Assembly (NCBI GenBank): GCA_045604705.1
Contig: JAZUOO010000030.1
Coordinates: 1-64,000 of the forward strand
DNA from: SIG622 sp045604705
GTDB lineage: Bacteria > Bacillota > Clostridia > Oscillospirales > CAG-382
Reading direction: 5' to 3'
Length of the DNA stretch: 64,000 nt
The notes below the pieces were generated by a model. It had not been told where the DNA came from. It was given only the letters and a program-made list of their open reading frames with translations, and did no database searches. The number at the start of each line of letters is the position of its first letter. Positions within the stretch are counted from its first letter, which is position 1. This document shows, one piece after another, positions 7,228 to 16,953 of the stretch. The translations under genes were made by a program, and so were the position numbers.

Positions 7228-8028
7228 TCAGAGTTTTTTTGCCCTGTTCCACAGTTCAATTTTTTCCGAAATATTAAGTAATGCGATGTTTTTGCCGTTC
7301 TCAGCGGCAAGATTCTCCGTCTTTTCAAACCTGTCGATAAACTTATTGTTGGTATTATACAGTGCTTCCTCGGCGTTTACCCCGCACATTCTGGCAAGGT
7401 TTGCCACCGCAAAAAGAAGATCTCCTATCTCCTCTTTCATTCCCTGGGCACTGTCCCTTTCTATCTCCCGTTTTACTTCTTCAAATTCTTCCGCAACCTT
7501 ATCTATTGCTCCGTCAATGTTAGGGTATTCAAATCCCGCCTTGCAAGCCTTAGCCTTTATCTTTGACGCACGCACAAGAGCAGGCAATGCACTTGACACA
7601 CCCTTAAGAGTATCGGTATAGCTTTTCTGAGATTTTTCAGTTTTCTTTATCTCATCCCAATTTTTGAGAACCTCTGCAGAATTTTCAACCTTTACGTCAG
7701 AGAATATGTGCGGATGACGAAGTATCAGCTTTTTGCATATACCGTCGGCAACATCATCAAGATTGTACTTTCCAGCTTCCTCGGCAATCCTCGCATGGAA
7801 AACCACCTGAAGAAGCACATCTCCCAATTCTTCCTTTATTATATAGTCGTTGTCGGTATCTATTCCCTCGACTACCTCGTATACTTCTTCGATGAAGTTA
7901 TTTCTGATTGTTTTGTGATCCTGCTCCCTGTCCCACGGACATCCGTCCTCGCCACGGAGAATTTCCATTATTTCACGCAGGTCGTCGCAGTTGTAATTAT
8001 CTTTTTTCAAAAGTGTTTCCACTGACAT
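7228..8028 (-). CDS. mazG: MazG nucleoside triphosphate pyrophosphohydrolase
   Basis: A 266-residue two-domain MazG that hydrolyses (d)NTPs to monophosphates, a house-cleaning enzyme. The first domain has CPWDREQDHKTI, EEVYEVVE and EELGDVLLQVVFHA; the second has EFEEVKREIE and EEIGDLLFAVANLAR. Both EExxE...ExxD metal sites look intact. The start ATG 8028 has AAGGGAAGTG upstream. It lies directly after spoVB, as in B. subtilis (spoVB-mazG-yabO). Confidence 0.95.
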   Translation of the reverse strand: MSVETLLKKDNYNCDDLREIMEILRGEDGCPWDREQDHKTIRNNFIEEVYEVVEGIDTDNDYIIKEELGDVLLQVVFHARIAEEAGKYNLDDVADGICKKLILRHPHIFSDVKVENSAEVLKNWDEIKKTEKSQKSYTDTLKGVSSALPALVRASKIKAKACKAGFEYPNIDGAIDKVAEEFEEVKREIERDSAQGMKEEIGDLLFAVANLARMCGVNAEEALYNTNNKFIDRFEKTENLAAENGKNIALLNISEKIELWNRAKKL

Positions 8029-8047
8029 TTTTTCACTTCCCTTTTAT

Positions 8048-9703
8048 TTACATAGCTTTGATTTTTGTAAGCAGAGAGCATATCTTCTTCCCCTTGGGGA
8101 GCATCTCAATATCTTCCCTTACAAAGCCCTTCATTACCGCAAGTGCCGCAACATAAATTATTGCCGCAATACCTACTGCGGGTACAAGGCAGATAAGAGC
8201 CTGTGTTCTTCCGAAGAAGCGTCCGTTTGTAAGATGTTCAAGCGGCATATAAACCGCAAACGCACCTATTCCGCAAATACTTGCCGCAACAAGAGGCTTT
8301 AGGAATATGCTTCTTATTTTCGGGATGTAACCCGTGAACTTTATCATGAATATTACATTCATAAGTATAATTGTAAAGTGGCAGGCAACGGTACTCAGTG
8401 CTGCTCCGTTTATACCCATACCGGGAACTCTCAATAGAAGATATTCCGATATACATTTTACGACTATTCCGCAAAGGGCAGAGATTATCGGATATATTTC
8501 CTTTCTCCACGCCTGAAGAATGGAGTTGGTTATTGCTATCATAGCAAGGAAGAAAATTGATACGGACACAATTGAAAGAGCCATCGAACAAACCTGGCTG
8601 TTTGTAAGCTCTGTGCCGGCAATATATTCTTCTTTAAAAAGTGTACGTATAATACCGCCGGAAACACACGCCATACCAAAGGTACACGGAAAAGCTATAA
8701 GTGAGCCAACTCTAAAGGAGGAATCTATTGTCGAATAAGCCTTTAGTTTATCCTTTGATGCAAAGGAATCGACAAGATTCGGCAAAAGACTTATCGCAAG
8801 CGGAGTTATAAGTGACGGCGGCATATCCATAAGGGAAATTACAATAGAAGAAAATGCACCGTAAAGGGATTCGGCAGTCTCCTTGACAACACCTATATCA
8901 CGAAGACTTGAAACTATAAGACTTGTATCAACAAATCTTGTAAGGCCTGTTATACAGGAGCTTACAGCTATCGGAATACAAATCATAACAAGCTCGGAAA
9001 GGATACTTTCTCTTGATCTTAAAGGTTGTGTATCCTCTGCAGGAGCAGTTTCGTTTTTGATTTCCTTAAAATGATAAAAGAGAGCAAAAACAAGGCTTAA
9101 AACAACGCCTATTGTTACCCCGGATATTGCATATGCGGAAGTCGTGCGAAGGTCAAAGACTTCAATAAGCAACTTTACCGCAACAAGACCTATAACCAGC
9201 TTTGAAAGTGCTTCAATAACCTGCGCCACTGCGGAAAGAGTCATATTTCTTTTTCCCTGATAATAGCCTCTGAAGGTCGAGGAAATACAAATAAAAAACA
9301 GTGTCGGAGCTATTGCGTACATACTTGGGTACGAATCCGGTATATCAATTTTTCCTGCATACCACCTTGCAAGCAGAATCATTATCATCATTGCCACAAA
9401 GCCAACGATGGAGAAAAGTACCAGTGCTACTCTGAGTATTCTTTTGGATTCACGATATTTTCCCTGTGCCTGTGCAGTTGCAACCATTCTTGAAATTGCA
9501 ACAGGGATACCTGCAGTTGAAACAAGGTATATGGTTACATAAAAGCTGTATGCCGCATTGAAATATGCCATCCCTCGTGTTCCCAGCAAATTTGTCAGCG
9601 GTATCTTGTAAACTGCACCTATGACCTTTACAAGTAGGTTTGATATAAGAAGAACCATTGCTCCGATAAGCAGGTTCTGGCTCTTTGCCTTTTTATTATT
9701 CAA
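8048..9703 (-). CDS. spoVB: SpoVB/MurJ-type lipid flippase, stage V sporulation protein B
   Basis: A 551-residue polytopic membrane protein of the MOP flippase superfamily; SpoVB is required for spore cortex peptidoglycan synthesis, probably flipping lipid-linked precursors. About 14 hydrophobic segments span the protein, with the early motif KVIGAVYKIPLTNLLG typical of SpoVB. The start is TTG 9703, supported by GGGAGG 7 nt upstream and no better in-frame ATG. It follows hemZ by 18 nt and precedes mazG. Confidence 0.92.
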   Translation of the reverse strand: MNNKKAKSQNLLIGAMVLLISNLLVKVIGAVYKIPLTNLLGTRGMAYFNAAYSFYVTIYLVSTAGIPVAISRMVATAQAQGKYRESKRILRVALVLFSIVGFVAMMIMILLARWYAGKIDIPDSYPSMYAIAPTLFFICISSTFRGYYQGKRNMTLSAVAQVIEALSKLVIGLVAVKLLIEVFDLRTTSAYAISGVTIGVVLSLVFALFYHFKEIKNETAPAEDTQPLRSRESILSELVMICIPIAVSSCITGLTRFVDTSLIVSSLRDIGVVKETAESLYGAFSSIVISLMDMPPSLITPLAISLLPNLVDSFASKDKLKAYSTIDSSFRVGSLIAFPCTFGMACVSGGIIRTLFKEEYIAGTELTNSQVCSMALSIVSVSIFFLAMIAITNSILQAWRKEIYPIISALCGIVVKCISEYLLLRVPGMGINGAALSTVACHFTIILMNVIFMIKFTGYIPKIRSIFLKPLVAASICGIGAFAVYMPLEHLTNGRFFGRTQALICLVPAVGIAAIIYVAALAVMKGFVREDIEMLPKGKKICSLLTKIKAM

Positions 9704-9721
9704 GGATGTCCCTCCCTCTTT

Positions 9722-11197
9722 TTAAAAATACTCGGCGTAAAACTGTCTTACCGTGTCGGCATCAAAGCCTTTACCCTCTTTTCCGAGATATTCATACGGA
9801 TATTTCTGTTCAAAAAGTCTGTCAATGTATTTTCTGTCGGGCGACACAAGCTTTGTGACAGCTCCCGCACCTGCCGAAAATACGGTGTGGAATTCTTCCA
9901 TCATAAGAATGTTGTAAAGACATTCCTTTCCGACCTTTGCGTAACCTGTATTTTCAAGGTTTCCAACCGTGTTTTTCTGTCTGTATATGTAGTATGGTAA
10001 ATAATTTTTGTTCTTCAGTTTCTTCTGTGCATAGTCAAGCATATTTCTGACTTTTATTCCCTCCCCGAGAAGCTCAAATTCACCGAGAGTTTTAAGTTCC
10101 GATGATTTTTTCAGCGTCAGAGAATGAACGGTTATATTGTCAACACCTGTATTTATCACTTTATCAAGGCTTTCACTAAAGCTTTCTTCCGTTTCCGTCG
10201 GAAGCCCTGCTATAAGGTCGGTATTTATGCTGTCAAAGCCTACTGCCCTTGCCATACCGAGCTTTTCAAGATAGTCGGAGAATGTGTGCTTTCTTCCCAC
10301 GACACGAAGCACTTCATCGTTTGCAGTCTGGGTGTTAAGACTGATTCTTCCGACACCGCCGTCTTTCAGAGCTTTAAGCTTTTCGTATGTAATCGTATCC
10401 GGTCTTCCCGCTTCAAAGGTGAATTCACGGCAATACCTCATATCAAAGCTTTCTCTTATACATTCAAGAAGCATTTTTATCTGCTCTGCACTAAGTATTG
10501 ACGGAGTTCCTCCGCCGACATAAACAGAATAAAGACTGAGCTCCAACTCCTTTGTAAGGCTTCCGATTTCTTTTATATCCGCAAAAAGCTTTGCAAGATA
10601 ATCCGGAATCATGGAAAGAAGTCTTTCGGTGGAATACGACACAAAGGAACAGTAACTGCATCTTGTCGGGCAAAAGGGAATTGAGATGTAAAGACTGAAG
10701 CTTTTTTCAGGAAGCATATGCAGAAGCGAGCGTTCCCTTGATGCAATATCCGTCAAGACATCCGCTTTGGAGCTGTCCATCATATAAGCATTTCCGAATA
10801 TTCCCCGTATTTCATCCCGTGTAAAACCGCGTTCAAGATAGGAAAGTGCAAGCTTCGCAGGTCTTATGCCGGTAATTATCCCAAAGGGTGACTTAAATCC
10901 GTACACCTTTTTCGCACAATCGCAGAAAGCACGTCCCACAATGGTTTTTGCAATGTTTATACCGTCAGGATATTTTTCATATTCTCCCTCGGAAAAAGTA
11001 CTTTCGCATTCTCTGCCGTTATCCAAAATCCGCACATAAGCCGTAATCTTTCCGTCTAGTTCCTCGGCACGCACAAAAAGACACGATGTTGAGGTATCAT
11101 TCTTTCCGAACACCTCACAGGGACGGTAAAGAAGAACCAGCGTCTGAAGATAAAACTCGGAAAGCGATTCAATATTTGATTCAAGTGTGATTTTCAC
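9722..11197 (-). CDS. hemZ: HemZ, coproporphyrinogen III oxidase-like radical SAM protein
   Basis: A 491-residue radical SAM enzyme of the HemN/HemZ group, close in length to B. subtilis HemZ. The cluster motif is CPTRCSYCSF (around residue 176); YVGGGTPS and the later HSLTLKKSSEL are family features. The presumed role is oxygen-independent heme synthesis, though a different substrate is possible because no other heme gene is here. I chose GTG 11197, 7 nt after AGGAGG, over the ATG at 11284 that lacks a site. Confidence 0.9.
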   Translation of the reverse strand: MKITLESNIESLSEFYLQTLVLLYRPCEVFGKNDTSTSCLFVRAEELDGKITAYVRILDNGRECESTFSEGEYEKYPDGINIAKTIVGRAFCDCAKKVYGFKSPFGIITGIRPAKLALSYLERGFTRDEIRGIFGNAYMMDSSKADVLTDIASRERSLLHMLPEKSFSLYISIPFCPTRCSYCSFVSYSTERLLSMIPDYLAKLFADIKEIGSLTKELELSLYSVYVGGGTPSILSAEQIKMLLECIRESFDMRYCREFTFEAGRPDTITYEKLKALKDGGVGRISLNTQTANDEVLRVVGRKHTFSDYLEKLGMARAVGFDSINTDLIAGLPTETEESFSESLDKVINTGVDNITVHSLTLKKSSELKTLGEFELLGEGIKVRNMLDYAQKKLKNKNYLPYYIYRQKNTVGNLENTGYAKVGKECLYNILMMEEFHTVFSAGAGAVTKLVSPDRKYIDRLFEQKYPYEYLGKEGKGFDADTVRQFYAEYF

Positions 11198-11289
11198 GTT
11201 TCGCCCTCCTTTTTCTTTATGCGTTATTTTACGGTGGATGTCGCTTATGCAGACCACAAGCGGTCTAGAAAAAAAGCTCCGCAAAAACT

Positions 11290-11445
11290 TAAATACTCCG
11301 CCCTCGCTATGCGCCGGCTCCGGGGGAGTATTTTGGAGTTACAGGCGTAGGCAGTATTGCTGTGCCTCTTTTGGAAACTTTAACTTTGTGACTTTGTTAT
11401 ACGCAACGCTCCCGACCCAAGGTCGCATCGCAGAGGGAGTTACCA
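11290..11445. repeat. Pair of related palindromic motifs in inverted orientation
   Basis: The 307-bp gap between dtd and hemZ holds two GC-rich motifs in otherwise AT-rich DNA. The first (about 11292-11332) is bounded by AATACTCC/GGAGTATT. The second (about 11405-11442, opposite strand) reads ACTCCCTCTGCGATGCGACC... and ends GGGAG. They resemble each other (ACTCC..CTC.GC.ATGCG.C..TC.GGGAG) but in opposite orientation, as in a small non-autonomous palindromic element. On the leftward strand the first motif is followed by TTTAAGTTTTT and might act as a terminator. No gene is seen in the gap. Confidence 0.4.
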
Positions 11446-11504
11446 ATAAGCGGAATATTTTGAGTTTTTAGTTTTATTCCATTTATATGCGGGAGATAAT
11501 ACGA

Positions 11505-11978
11505 TTATTTCTTTTTAAGATCCGCCGAGTCTATAATAAGTGTCACCGGACCGTTATTCTCAATTTGCACGTGCATATGAGCACCAAACACACCCGTTTC
11601 AACCCTGAGTCCGTGAACACTTCTCATTCTATCCACAAAAGCCTCGTAAAGCCTGTTCGCTTCATCGGGAGCCGCCGCACCGAAAAACTCCGGTCTGTTG
11701 CCGTGGGAGCAGTTTCCGCAAAGGGTAAAATTCGATACCACCATAACTGCGGTTTCTGTTCCTCTTTCCGCTACCTGAGAAAGAGAAAGATTCATTTTAT
11801 CGTTTTCATCGGTGAAGATCCTGAGCTTTGCAATTTTATCGCACAAAATCTCCATATCCTTATCGGTATCACCATCCGCAACACCCAAAAGCACCATAAA
11901 TCCGACACCTATCGACGAATATTCCTTTTCATCTATTATCATTCTTGCATAGTTTACACGCTGTACTATTGCTTTCAT
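11505..11978 (-). CDS. dtd: D-aminoacyl-tRNA deacylase
   Basis: A 157-residue enzyme that removes D-amino acids (and glycine from tRNA-Ala) mischarged on tRNA. Signatures are MKAIVQRV at the N-terminus, the SNFTLCGNCSHGNRPEFF loop and the cross-subunit NNGPVTLIID motif. ATG 11978 is chosen because AAAGGAAAG precedes it. It follows rel closely, the conserved Firmicute rel-dtd order. Confidence 0.95.
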   Translation of the reverse strand: MKAIVQRVNYARMIIDEKEYSSIGVGFMVLLGVADGDTDKDMEILCDKIAKLRIFTDENDKMNLSLSQVAERGTETAVMVVSNFTLCGNCSHGNRPEFFGAAAPDEANRLYEAFVDRMRSVHGLRVETGVFGAHMHVQIENNGPVTLIIDSADLKKK

Positions 11979-11997
11979 TTTCTTTCCTTTCAAAGAA

Positions 11998-14250
11998 TTA
12001 CGAGAAACCTCTCTGAACATCTATAATATCCGAGATTCTCTTTATTCTTGCAACCATTGCATTTAGATGATCCGTTCCCTTTGTGGTTACGGTGATATTT
12101 ATAATAATGTTATCCTTTCCGGACATTCTTGTATTAAGTGCATGAACCGGCACTCTGAGCTCTTCAAACAAGTCAGTTATATTGCTGATAACTTTAAGAG
12201 AATAGTTTGCATAAACAGTCAGAAGTGCTTCAAATCCTCTGTTGCCCGCCGCATTTTCAACGGCACTTCTTGCCCATCTGACGCTTATCCATCTGTCCTT
12301 TTCCTCAGGTCTGTCTATCGCCGCAACAGCATTTGGACAGTCATATTTGTGAATGGATACGCCAAAGCCTCTTGTTACAAAGCCGATAATTTCATCACCG
12401 GGAAGCGGATTACAGCACTTTGCAAATCTTACCTGACAATTGTCAATACTGTCAACTATAACGCTCTGAACAGCCGTTGTTTCCTTTTCTTTCTGGCGAT
12501 TTTTTTCTGCAGTTTTTATCTTCTCAAGGTTTCTGTCCTCAATAGCTTTCTGCTGTGCTTCGGAAAGCTCCGGCTTTACAACTCTGTCAAATTCATCCTT
12601 AAGTCTGCCCTCATATTTCGTGACTGACATTCCACCGTAGCCTATATTGTTAAAGAAGTCATCGGGAGAAAGTACACCTATCCTCTTTGAAACATTGGCA
12701 ATTATTTCATTTCTCTGCTGTTCGGTGAAGCTCTTACCGAACCTGCGAAGAAGCTTATCCACCTCGATTTTTCCCTCAATGATATTTTCTTCGCGTTTTT
12801 CCCGCTTGAACCACTGACGGATTTTGTTTTTTGCCTCCGCTGTTTTAACAATCTTGAGCCAGTCACGACTGGGCCCCTTTGATGCTGAGGATGTAATAAC
12901 GTCAACAATCTGTCCCGTTTCAAGTACCGTATCTATCGGCACAATCATTCCGTTGACCTTTGCCCCTATCATAGAGTTTCCGACAGCGGAATGTATGTTG
13001 TACGCAAAATCAATGGGCGTAGACCCTGACGGAAGATTTACAACATCGCCCTTGGGAGTAAATACAAAGGTCTCATCCTCAAAAAGGTCAATCTTCAAAG
13101 GACGCAGAAATTCATCAGCATCTCCCGTATCGTCGCCGGTTTCAAGTAGAGTTCTTATCCATCTTAGCTTCTGTGAAATGTTCTCCTTGTCGCTTTCTCC
13201 GGACTTGTATTTCCAGTGTGCTGCAAGACCGTATTCGGCAATCTCATGCATCTCATGAGTTCTTATCTGCACTTCAAAGGGAATACCGTGCTTGCTCATT
13301 ACCGTTGTATGAAGTGAACGGTAAAGGTTGGGCTTGGGGTTTGAGATATAGTCCTTGAATCTTCCCGGTATAAGACGGAAATTCTCATGTATTATTCCGA
13401 GAACGGTATAACAGTCAAGCTCGCTGTCAACGATTATACGCATCGCATAGAAGTCATAAATCTGATCAAAGCTCTTGTTCTGATTATACTTTTTCTTATA
13501 TATGGAATATATGGTTTTGACTCTCCCGGAAATTTCAAACTTTACATTGTTTTTGTGAAGCTCTTCAACCACCTGAACCTGTGCATTTTCAAGGAAGTTC
13601 TTGTTTTCACCATATCTTTGCTGAATATCATTATTGACCTCTGCATATCCTATCGGGTCAAGGTACTGAAGTGAAAGGTTCTCAAGCTCCGCCTTGATTT
13701 TTCGGACACCCAGCCTGTGTGCAAGCGGAGCATAAACGTGCATGGTCTCAAGTGCAATTATCCTCTGCTTGGGTTCTGATTTTGCAGAAAGAGTTCTCAT
13801 ATTGTGAAGTCTGTCGCAGAGCTTTATAAAGATAACTCTTATATCCTTTGACATTGCAAGGAACATTTTACGCAGATTCTCTATACTTTCGTCTTCCTTT
13901 TCCTCAAACTGAATACCTGTAAGCTTTGTTAGCCCCTCAACAAGCTCAAGCACGTCATTTCCAAAGTTCTTTTTTATATATTCAACATCGACCTTCCCTT
14001 CGCAGTCCTCAAGCGTATCATGCAAAAGTGCCGCACAAACCGAGTCACTGTCCATTCCGAGTTGTGCTGTCAGAAGCGCAACTGCCACCGGATGACTGAT
14101 ATAGGGCTCTCCGGATTTTCGCATCTGTCCCTCGTGCATGAGATCCGCATAATCGTAAGCACGCTTTATTTTATCAATATCATAATTACGGCTTGTCTTT
14201 GAAAGTCCCTCTTTCAGTTGTTCAAAATAATCCAAAATTACACCACCCAT
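11998..14250 (-). CDS. rel: Bifunctional (p)ppGpp synthetase/hydrolase Rel
   Basis: A 750-residue long RelA/SpoT homolog controlling the stringent response. Domains in order: HD hydrolase (about residues 30-200, AALLHDTLEDCE), synthetase (about 220-340, RFKDYISNPKPNLYRSLHTT), TGS (about 390-450, VFTPKGDVVNLPSGSTPIDFA), and a C-terminal Cys-containing region (RFAKCCNPLPGDEI) plus ACT domain. Both catalytic halves look intact. The annotated ATG 14250 starts 6 nt after the recJ stop with no clear binding site; a nearby TTG is possible. Confidence 0.96.
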   Translation of the reverse strand: MGGVILDYFEQLKEGLSKTSRNYDIDKIKRAYDYADLMHEGQMRKSGEPYISHPVAVALLTAQLGMDSDSVCAALLHDTLEDCEGKVDVEYIKKNFGNDVLELVEGLTKLTGIQFEEKEDESIENLRKMFLAMSKDIRVIFIKLCDRLHNMRTLSAKSEPKQRIIALETMHVYAPLAHRLGVRKIKAELENLSLQYLDPIGYAEVNNDIQQRYGENKNFLENAQVQVVEELHKNNVKFEISGRVKTIYSIYKKKYNQNKSFDQIYDFYAMRIIVDSELDCYTVLGIIHENFRLIPGRFKDYISNPKPNLYRSLHTTVMSKHGIPFEVQIRTHEMHEIAEYGLAAHWKYKSGESDKENISQKLRWIRTLLETGDDTGDADEFLRPLKIDLFEDETFVFTPKGDVVNLPSGSTPIDFAYNIHSAVGNSMIGAKVNGMIVPIDTVLETGQIVDVITSSASKGPSRDWLKIVKTAEAKNKIRQWFKREKREENIIEGKIEVDKLLRRFGKSFTEQQRNEIIANVSKRIGVLSPDDFFNNIGYGGMSVTKYEGRLKDEFDRVVKPELSEAQQKAIEDRNLEKIKTAEKNRQKEKETTAVQSVIVDSIDNCQVRFAKCCNPLPGDEIIGFVTRGFGVSIHKYDCPNAVAAIDRPEEKDRWISVRWARSAVENAAGNRGFEALLTVYANYSLKVISNITDLFEELRVPVHALNTRMSGKDNIIINITVTTKGTDHLNAMVARIKRISDIIDVQRGFS

Positions 14251-14255
14251 CGGTT

Positions 14256-16346
14256 TTACTGTCGGAGGTTTCTCGCACGCATAAGTACTCTTGAGCTTTC
14301 TATGTCAATCTTTCCGCAGTTTTTAACCAAATCTATTTTCATTATCAAATCGTCGGTCTTATAAAGATGCACAAGTCCCATTTCTGAGAACACTTCAAGT
14401 ATGACTCCCAACACCGGGCACGTAATTCTTATTCCCGTTTCTCTTGTTATCTCATCCGCAAGAACAAACAGGTTTACGTATGATCCGAGATTTTCTCCAT
14501 TTGCTCTGAGATACTTGTATACAACCCTGAATACGTCAATTTCCGGAACAAACCTTGTATTGTTGCCCTCAAGAATGGTATGCATTATCTCTGTATAACA
14601 AGCACATTTTTCTGCATCGCTCTTACAAAGACGGATGTCTCTTATTATCAACTGAGGCGTTCTTTCACCTCTGAACTCGTTAATGTCAAGATTAAAAAGA
14701 ACGTCGATCATGCCGGATGCGGGAACCGTAAAGCTTTCACCGGGAAAACAAAACAACAGAGCCTCAAATTCCTTTCCGTCCTTTTCCAGAATCAGCTTTG
14801 TATGCTTGTTGTGTCCCAGAGGGATAATTTCCTTCACCTTTGCGTCACGCATATACAGCGATGGCGTAGGGTTTGTAGGTCCAAAGGGTTCAAGCTGAAG
14901 CAGTTCTTCGCAGATTTCAAGATTTATGTCATCTCCCGTAAGCTCTGCATCTATTTCAGTACAGCCGTCAAGAAGCTCTTGAGTAATTCTTTCCCTTGCA
15001 TAGTCGTTGATTCTCTTCCTAAGCTCATCGGTTTTGTCAAGCTCAATGGTAAGACCCGCCGCAAGCTCATGACCACCGTGACGCACAAGTATATCGTTAC
15101 AGGAATGTATTGCCTCGTTTATGTTAAAACCCTTTATACTTCTCGCCGAGCCCTTTCCCACACCGTTCTCACGGCAGATAAGGATTGACGGTATCCCGTA
15201 CTTTTCGGTAATTCTCGAAGCAACAATCCCTACAACACCGTGATGCCATCCGTCCGAACAGACAACTATTATCTTATCATTTTCAAAATCGTGTGTGTTC
15301 TCAATAATCTCAACAGCTTCAGTATATATCCCGTTTTCTATCTGCTGACGTTCCTTGTTTTTTTCACAGAGCTCCCTTGAAATCTTAGCACAGGTCTGAT
15401 AATCATTTGATACAAGAAGCTCCACTGCTTTTTCGACCTTGCCTATTCTTCCCGCCGCATTGAGTCTCGGAGCAATAAGGAAGCCCACGGTTGAAGCCGT
15501 AATCTTTTTTTCGGGACTCTTGTTCTTCTCAAACATCACCGCATCTATAAGGGAGCTTATTCCCTTATTACTGCCCTTACCGATGCATGAAAGACCTCGT
15601 GCAACAAGCTGCCTGTTTTCGTCAGAGAGAGGCATAACGTCCGCAATTGTACCAAGAGATGCAAGATCTGCATATCTGTCTATAAAATCATCGTCCGCAT
15701 CCTCACCCTCCAGAGCACAGACGACCTTGAACGCCACACCGACACCCGCAAGACCGTTAAAAGGGTATTTGTTATCCGGTCTTTTCGGATTTACCACCGC
15801 ACAGCAATCGGGCAGCTCCGTACGGCATTCATGATGGTCCGTGACAACAACATCTATTCCGAGAGTCCTTGCATACTCAATTTCCGGATTTGCGGTAATA
15901 CCGTTATCCACCGTCACAATAAGTGTTACTCCCTGCTCTGCGAGCTTATCGAGTGCTGCGTTGTTCATTCCGTAGCCTTCGGTAAGTCTTTTCGGAATAT
16001 AGTATATCACATCGCAGTTTTTGGATAAAAAATATTTGTACATAACCGCAGTTGCCGTTATTCCGTCAACATCATAATCTCCGTAGACACATATTTTTTC
16101 TTTCCCATCTATAGCTTTTTTTATTCTCTCTACCGCTCTGTCCATATCGTTAAGAAGAAAGGGATTATAAAGGTACAGTTCATCCGACCTCAGAAACCAC
16201 CTTGCATCGGAAGGGTTGTCCGCCCCGCGTCTTGTCAGGATCTTTGCAAGAATATGGGATATTTTAAGCTGAGTGCAAAGTGCTCGGACCTTTTCATAAT
16301 CATAGTCCGGCAAAAGCCATCTTTTTTTACTGCAAAACAAATCCAT
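14256..16346 (-). CDS. recJ: Single-stranded-DNA-specific exonuclease RecJ
   Basis: A 696-residue 5'-3' ssDNA exonuclease of the DHH family working in recombination and mismatch repair. Motifs: YGDYDVDGITATAV, TVDNGITA, VVTDHHEC, then the DHHA1 motif GGHELAAG, followed by an OB-fold and an extra C-terminal region, as in Firmicute RecJ. The start ATG 16346 has GGAG 10 nt upstream. It lies between rseC and rel. Confidence 0.95.
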   Translation of the reverse strand: MDLFCSKKRWLLPDYDYEKVRALCTQLKISHILAKILTRRGADNPSDARWFLRSDELYLYNPFLLNDMDRAVERIKKAIDGKEKICVYGDYDVDGITATAVMYKYFLSKNCDVIYYIPKRLTEGYGMNNAALDKLAEQGVTLIVTVDNGITANPEIEYARTLGIDVVVTDHHECRTELPDCCAVVNPKRPDNKYPFNGLAGVGVAFKVVCALEGEDADDDFIDRYADLASLGTIADVMPLSDENRQLVARGLSCIGKGSNKGISSLIDAVMFEKNKSPEKKITASTVGFLIAPRLNAAGRIGKVEKAVELLVSNDYQTCAKISRELCEKNKERQQIENGIYTEAVEIIENTHDFENDKIIVVCSDGWHHGVVGIVASRITEKYGIPSILICRENGVGKGSARSIKGFNINEAIHSCNDILVRHGGHELAAGLTIELDKTDELRKRINDYARERITQELLDGCTEIDAELTGDDINLEICEELLQLEPFGPTNPTPSLYMRDAKVKEIIPLGHNKHTKLILEKDGKEFEALLFCFPGESFTVPASGMIDVLFNLDINEFRGERTPQLIIRDIRLCKSDAEKCACYTEIMHTILEGNNTRFVPEIDVFRVVYKYLRANGENLGSYVNLFVLADEITRETGIRITCPVLGVILEVFSEMGLVHLYKTDDLIMKIDLVKNCGKIDIESSRVLMRARNLRQ

Positions 16347-16413
16347 TTTTATGTTACTCCGTTATTTTCTCAGTTAAATTCCACCGGGTCTAAATTTCGA
16401 CCCACCCCTACAC

Positions 16414-16842
16414 TCATTCGTCAATTATATTCGTAATATTAATATTTACCTTTCCTGTCAGATACTTGTTGAAACCGAAAAAAAGTGCAAAAAACGAAAC
16501 AAAAAAAACGATAGCCGAAACTGTTGCAACAATGACTGTACCGACACCGAGTCTATCACATATAAGATACGCCGCAAATGTGAGTATAAGCGGAAGAATA
16601 AAAACGCAGAATGCCATACCGAGAGTTTTTGCGGAATCGGAATTCAGCACTACGTTATCGCCAACCTGTGCATTGCACAAGTTGTTAGCCTTCACCGTAA
16701 CGCTCTGCGACTTTGCACAACCGGCCATTACCCCTGCCCCGCAGCTATCTTTGTGATGACAGGAACTGCACGCCGATTCACGCACAAGCTCAACAGTAGC
16801 AAAACTATCCTCAACCGAGATTACTTTTCCTTTTTGTTCCAT
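16414..16842 (-). CDS. RseC/MucC-family SoxR-reducing system protein
   Basis: A 142-residue membrane protein with an N-terminal beta domain, a cysteine cluster (CSSCHHKDSC...GC, residues 25-41), and two adjacent membrane helices (about 75-125), the pattern of RseC/MucC. In proteobacteria RseC acts in redox-linked systems (Rsx/Rnf, SoxR reduction); its role in Clostridia is not established. The start ATG 16842 has GAAAGG upstream. Confidence 0.85.
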   Translation of the reverse strand: MEQKGKVISVEDSFATVELVRESACSSCHHKDSCGAGVMAGCAKSQSVTVKANNLCNAQVGDNVVLNSDSAKTLGMAFCVFILPLILTFAAYLICDRLGVGTVIVATVSAIVFFVSFFALFFGFNKYLTGKVNINITNIIDE

Positions 16843-16953
16843 TTATGCTTTCCTTTCAAATAATCAAAGATTATCAGTTAAAAAATATTGCAGATTATCT
16901 CAAAGACATCAAAAGCAAAAGCTACCGAATTCATCTGCATCAAAATACGTCCG

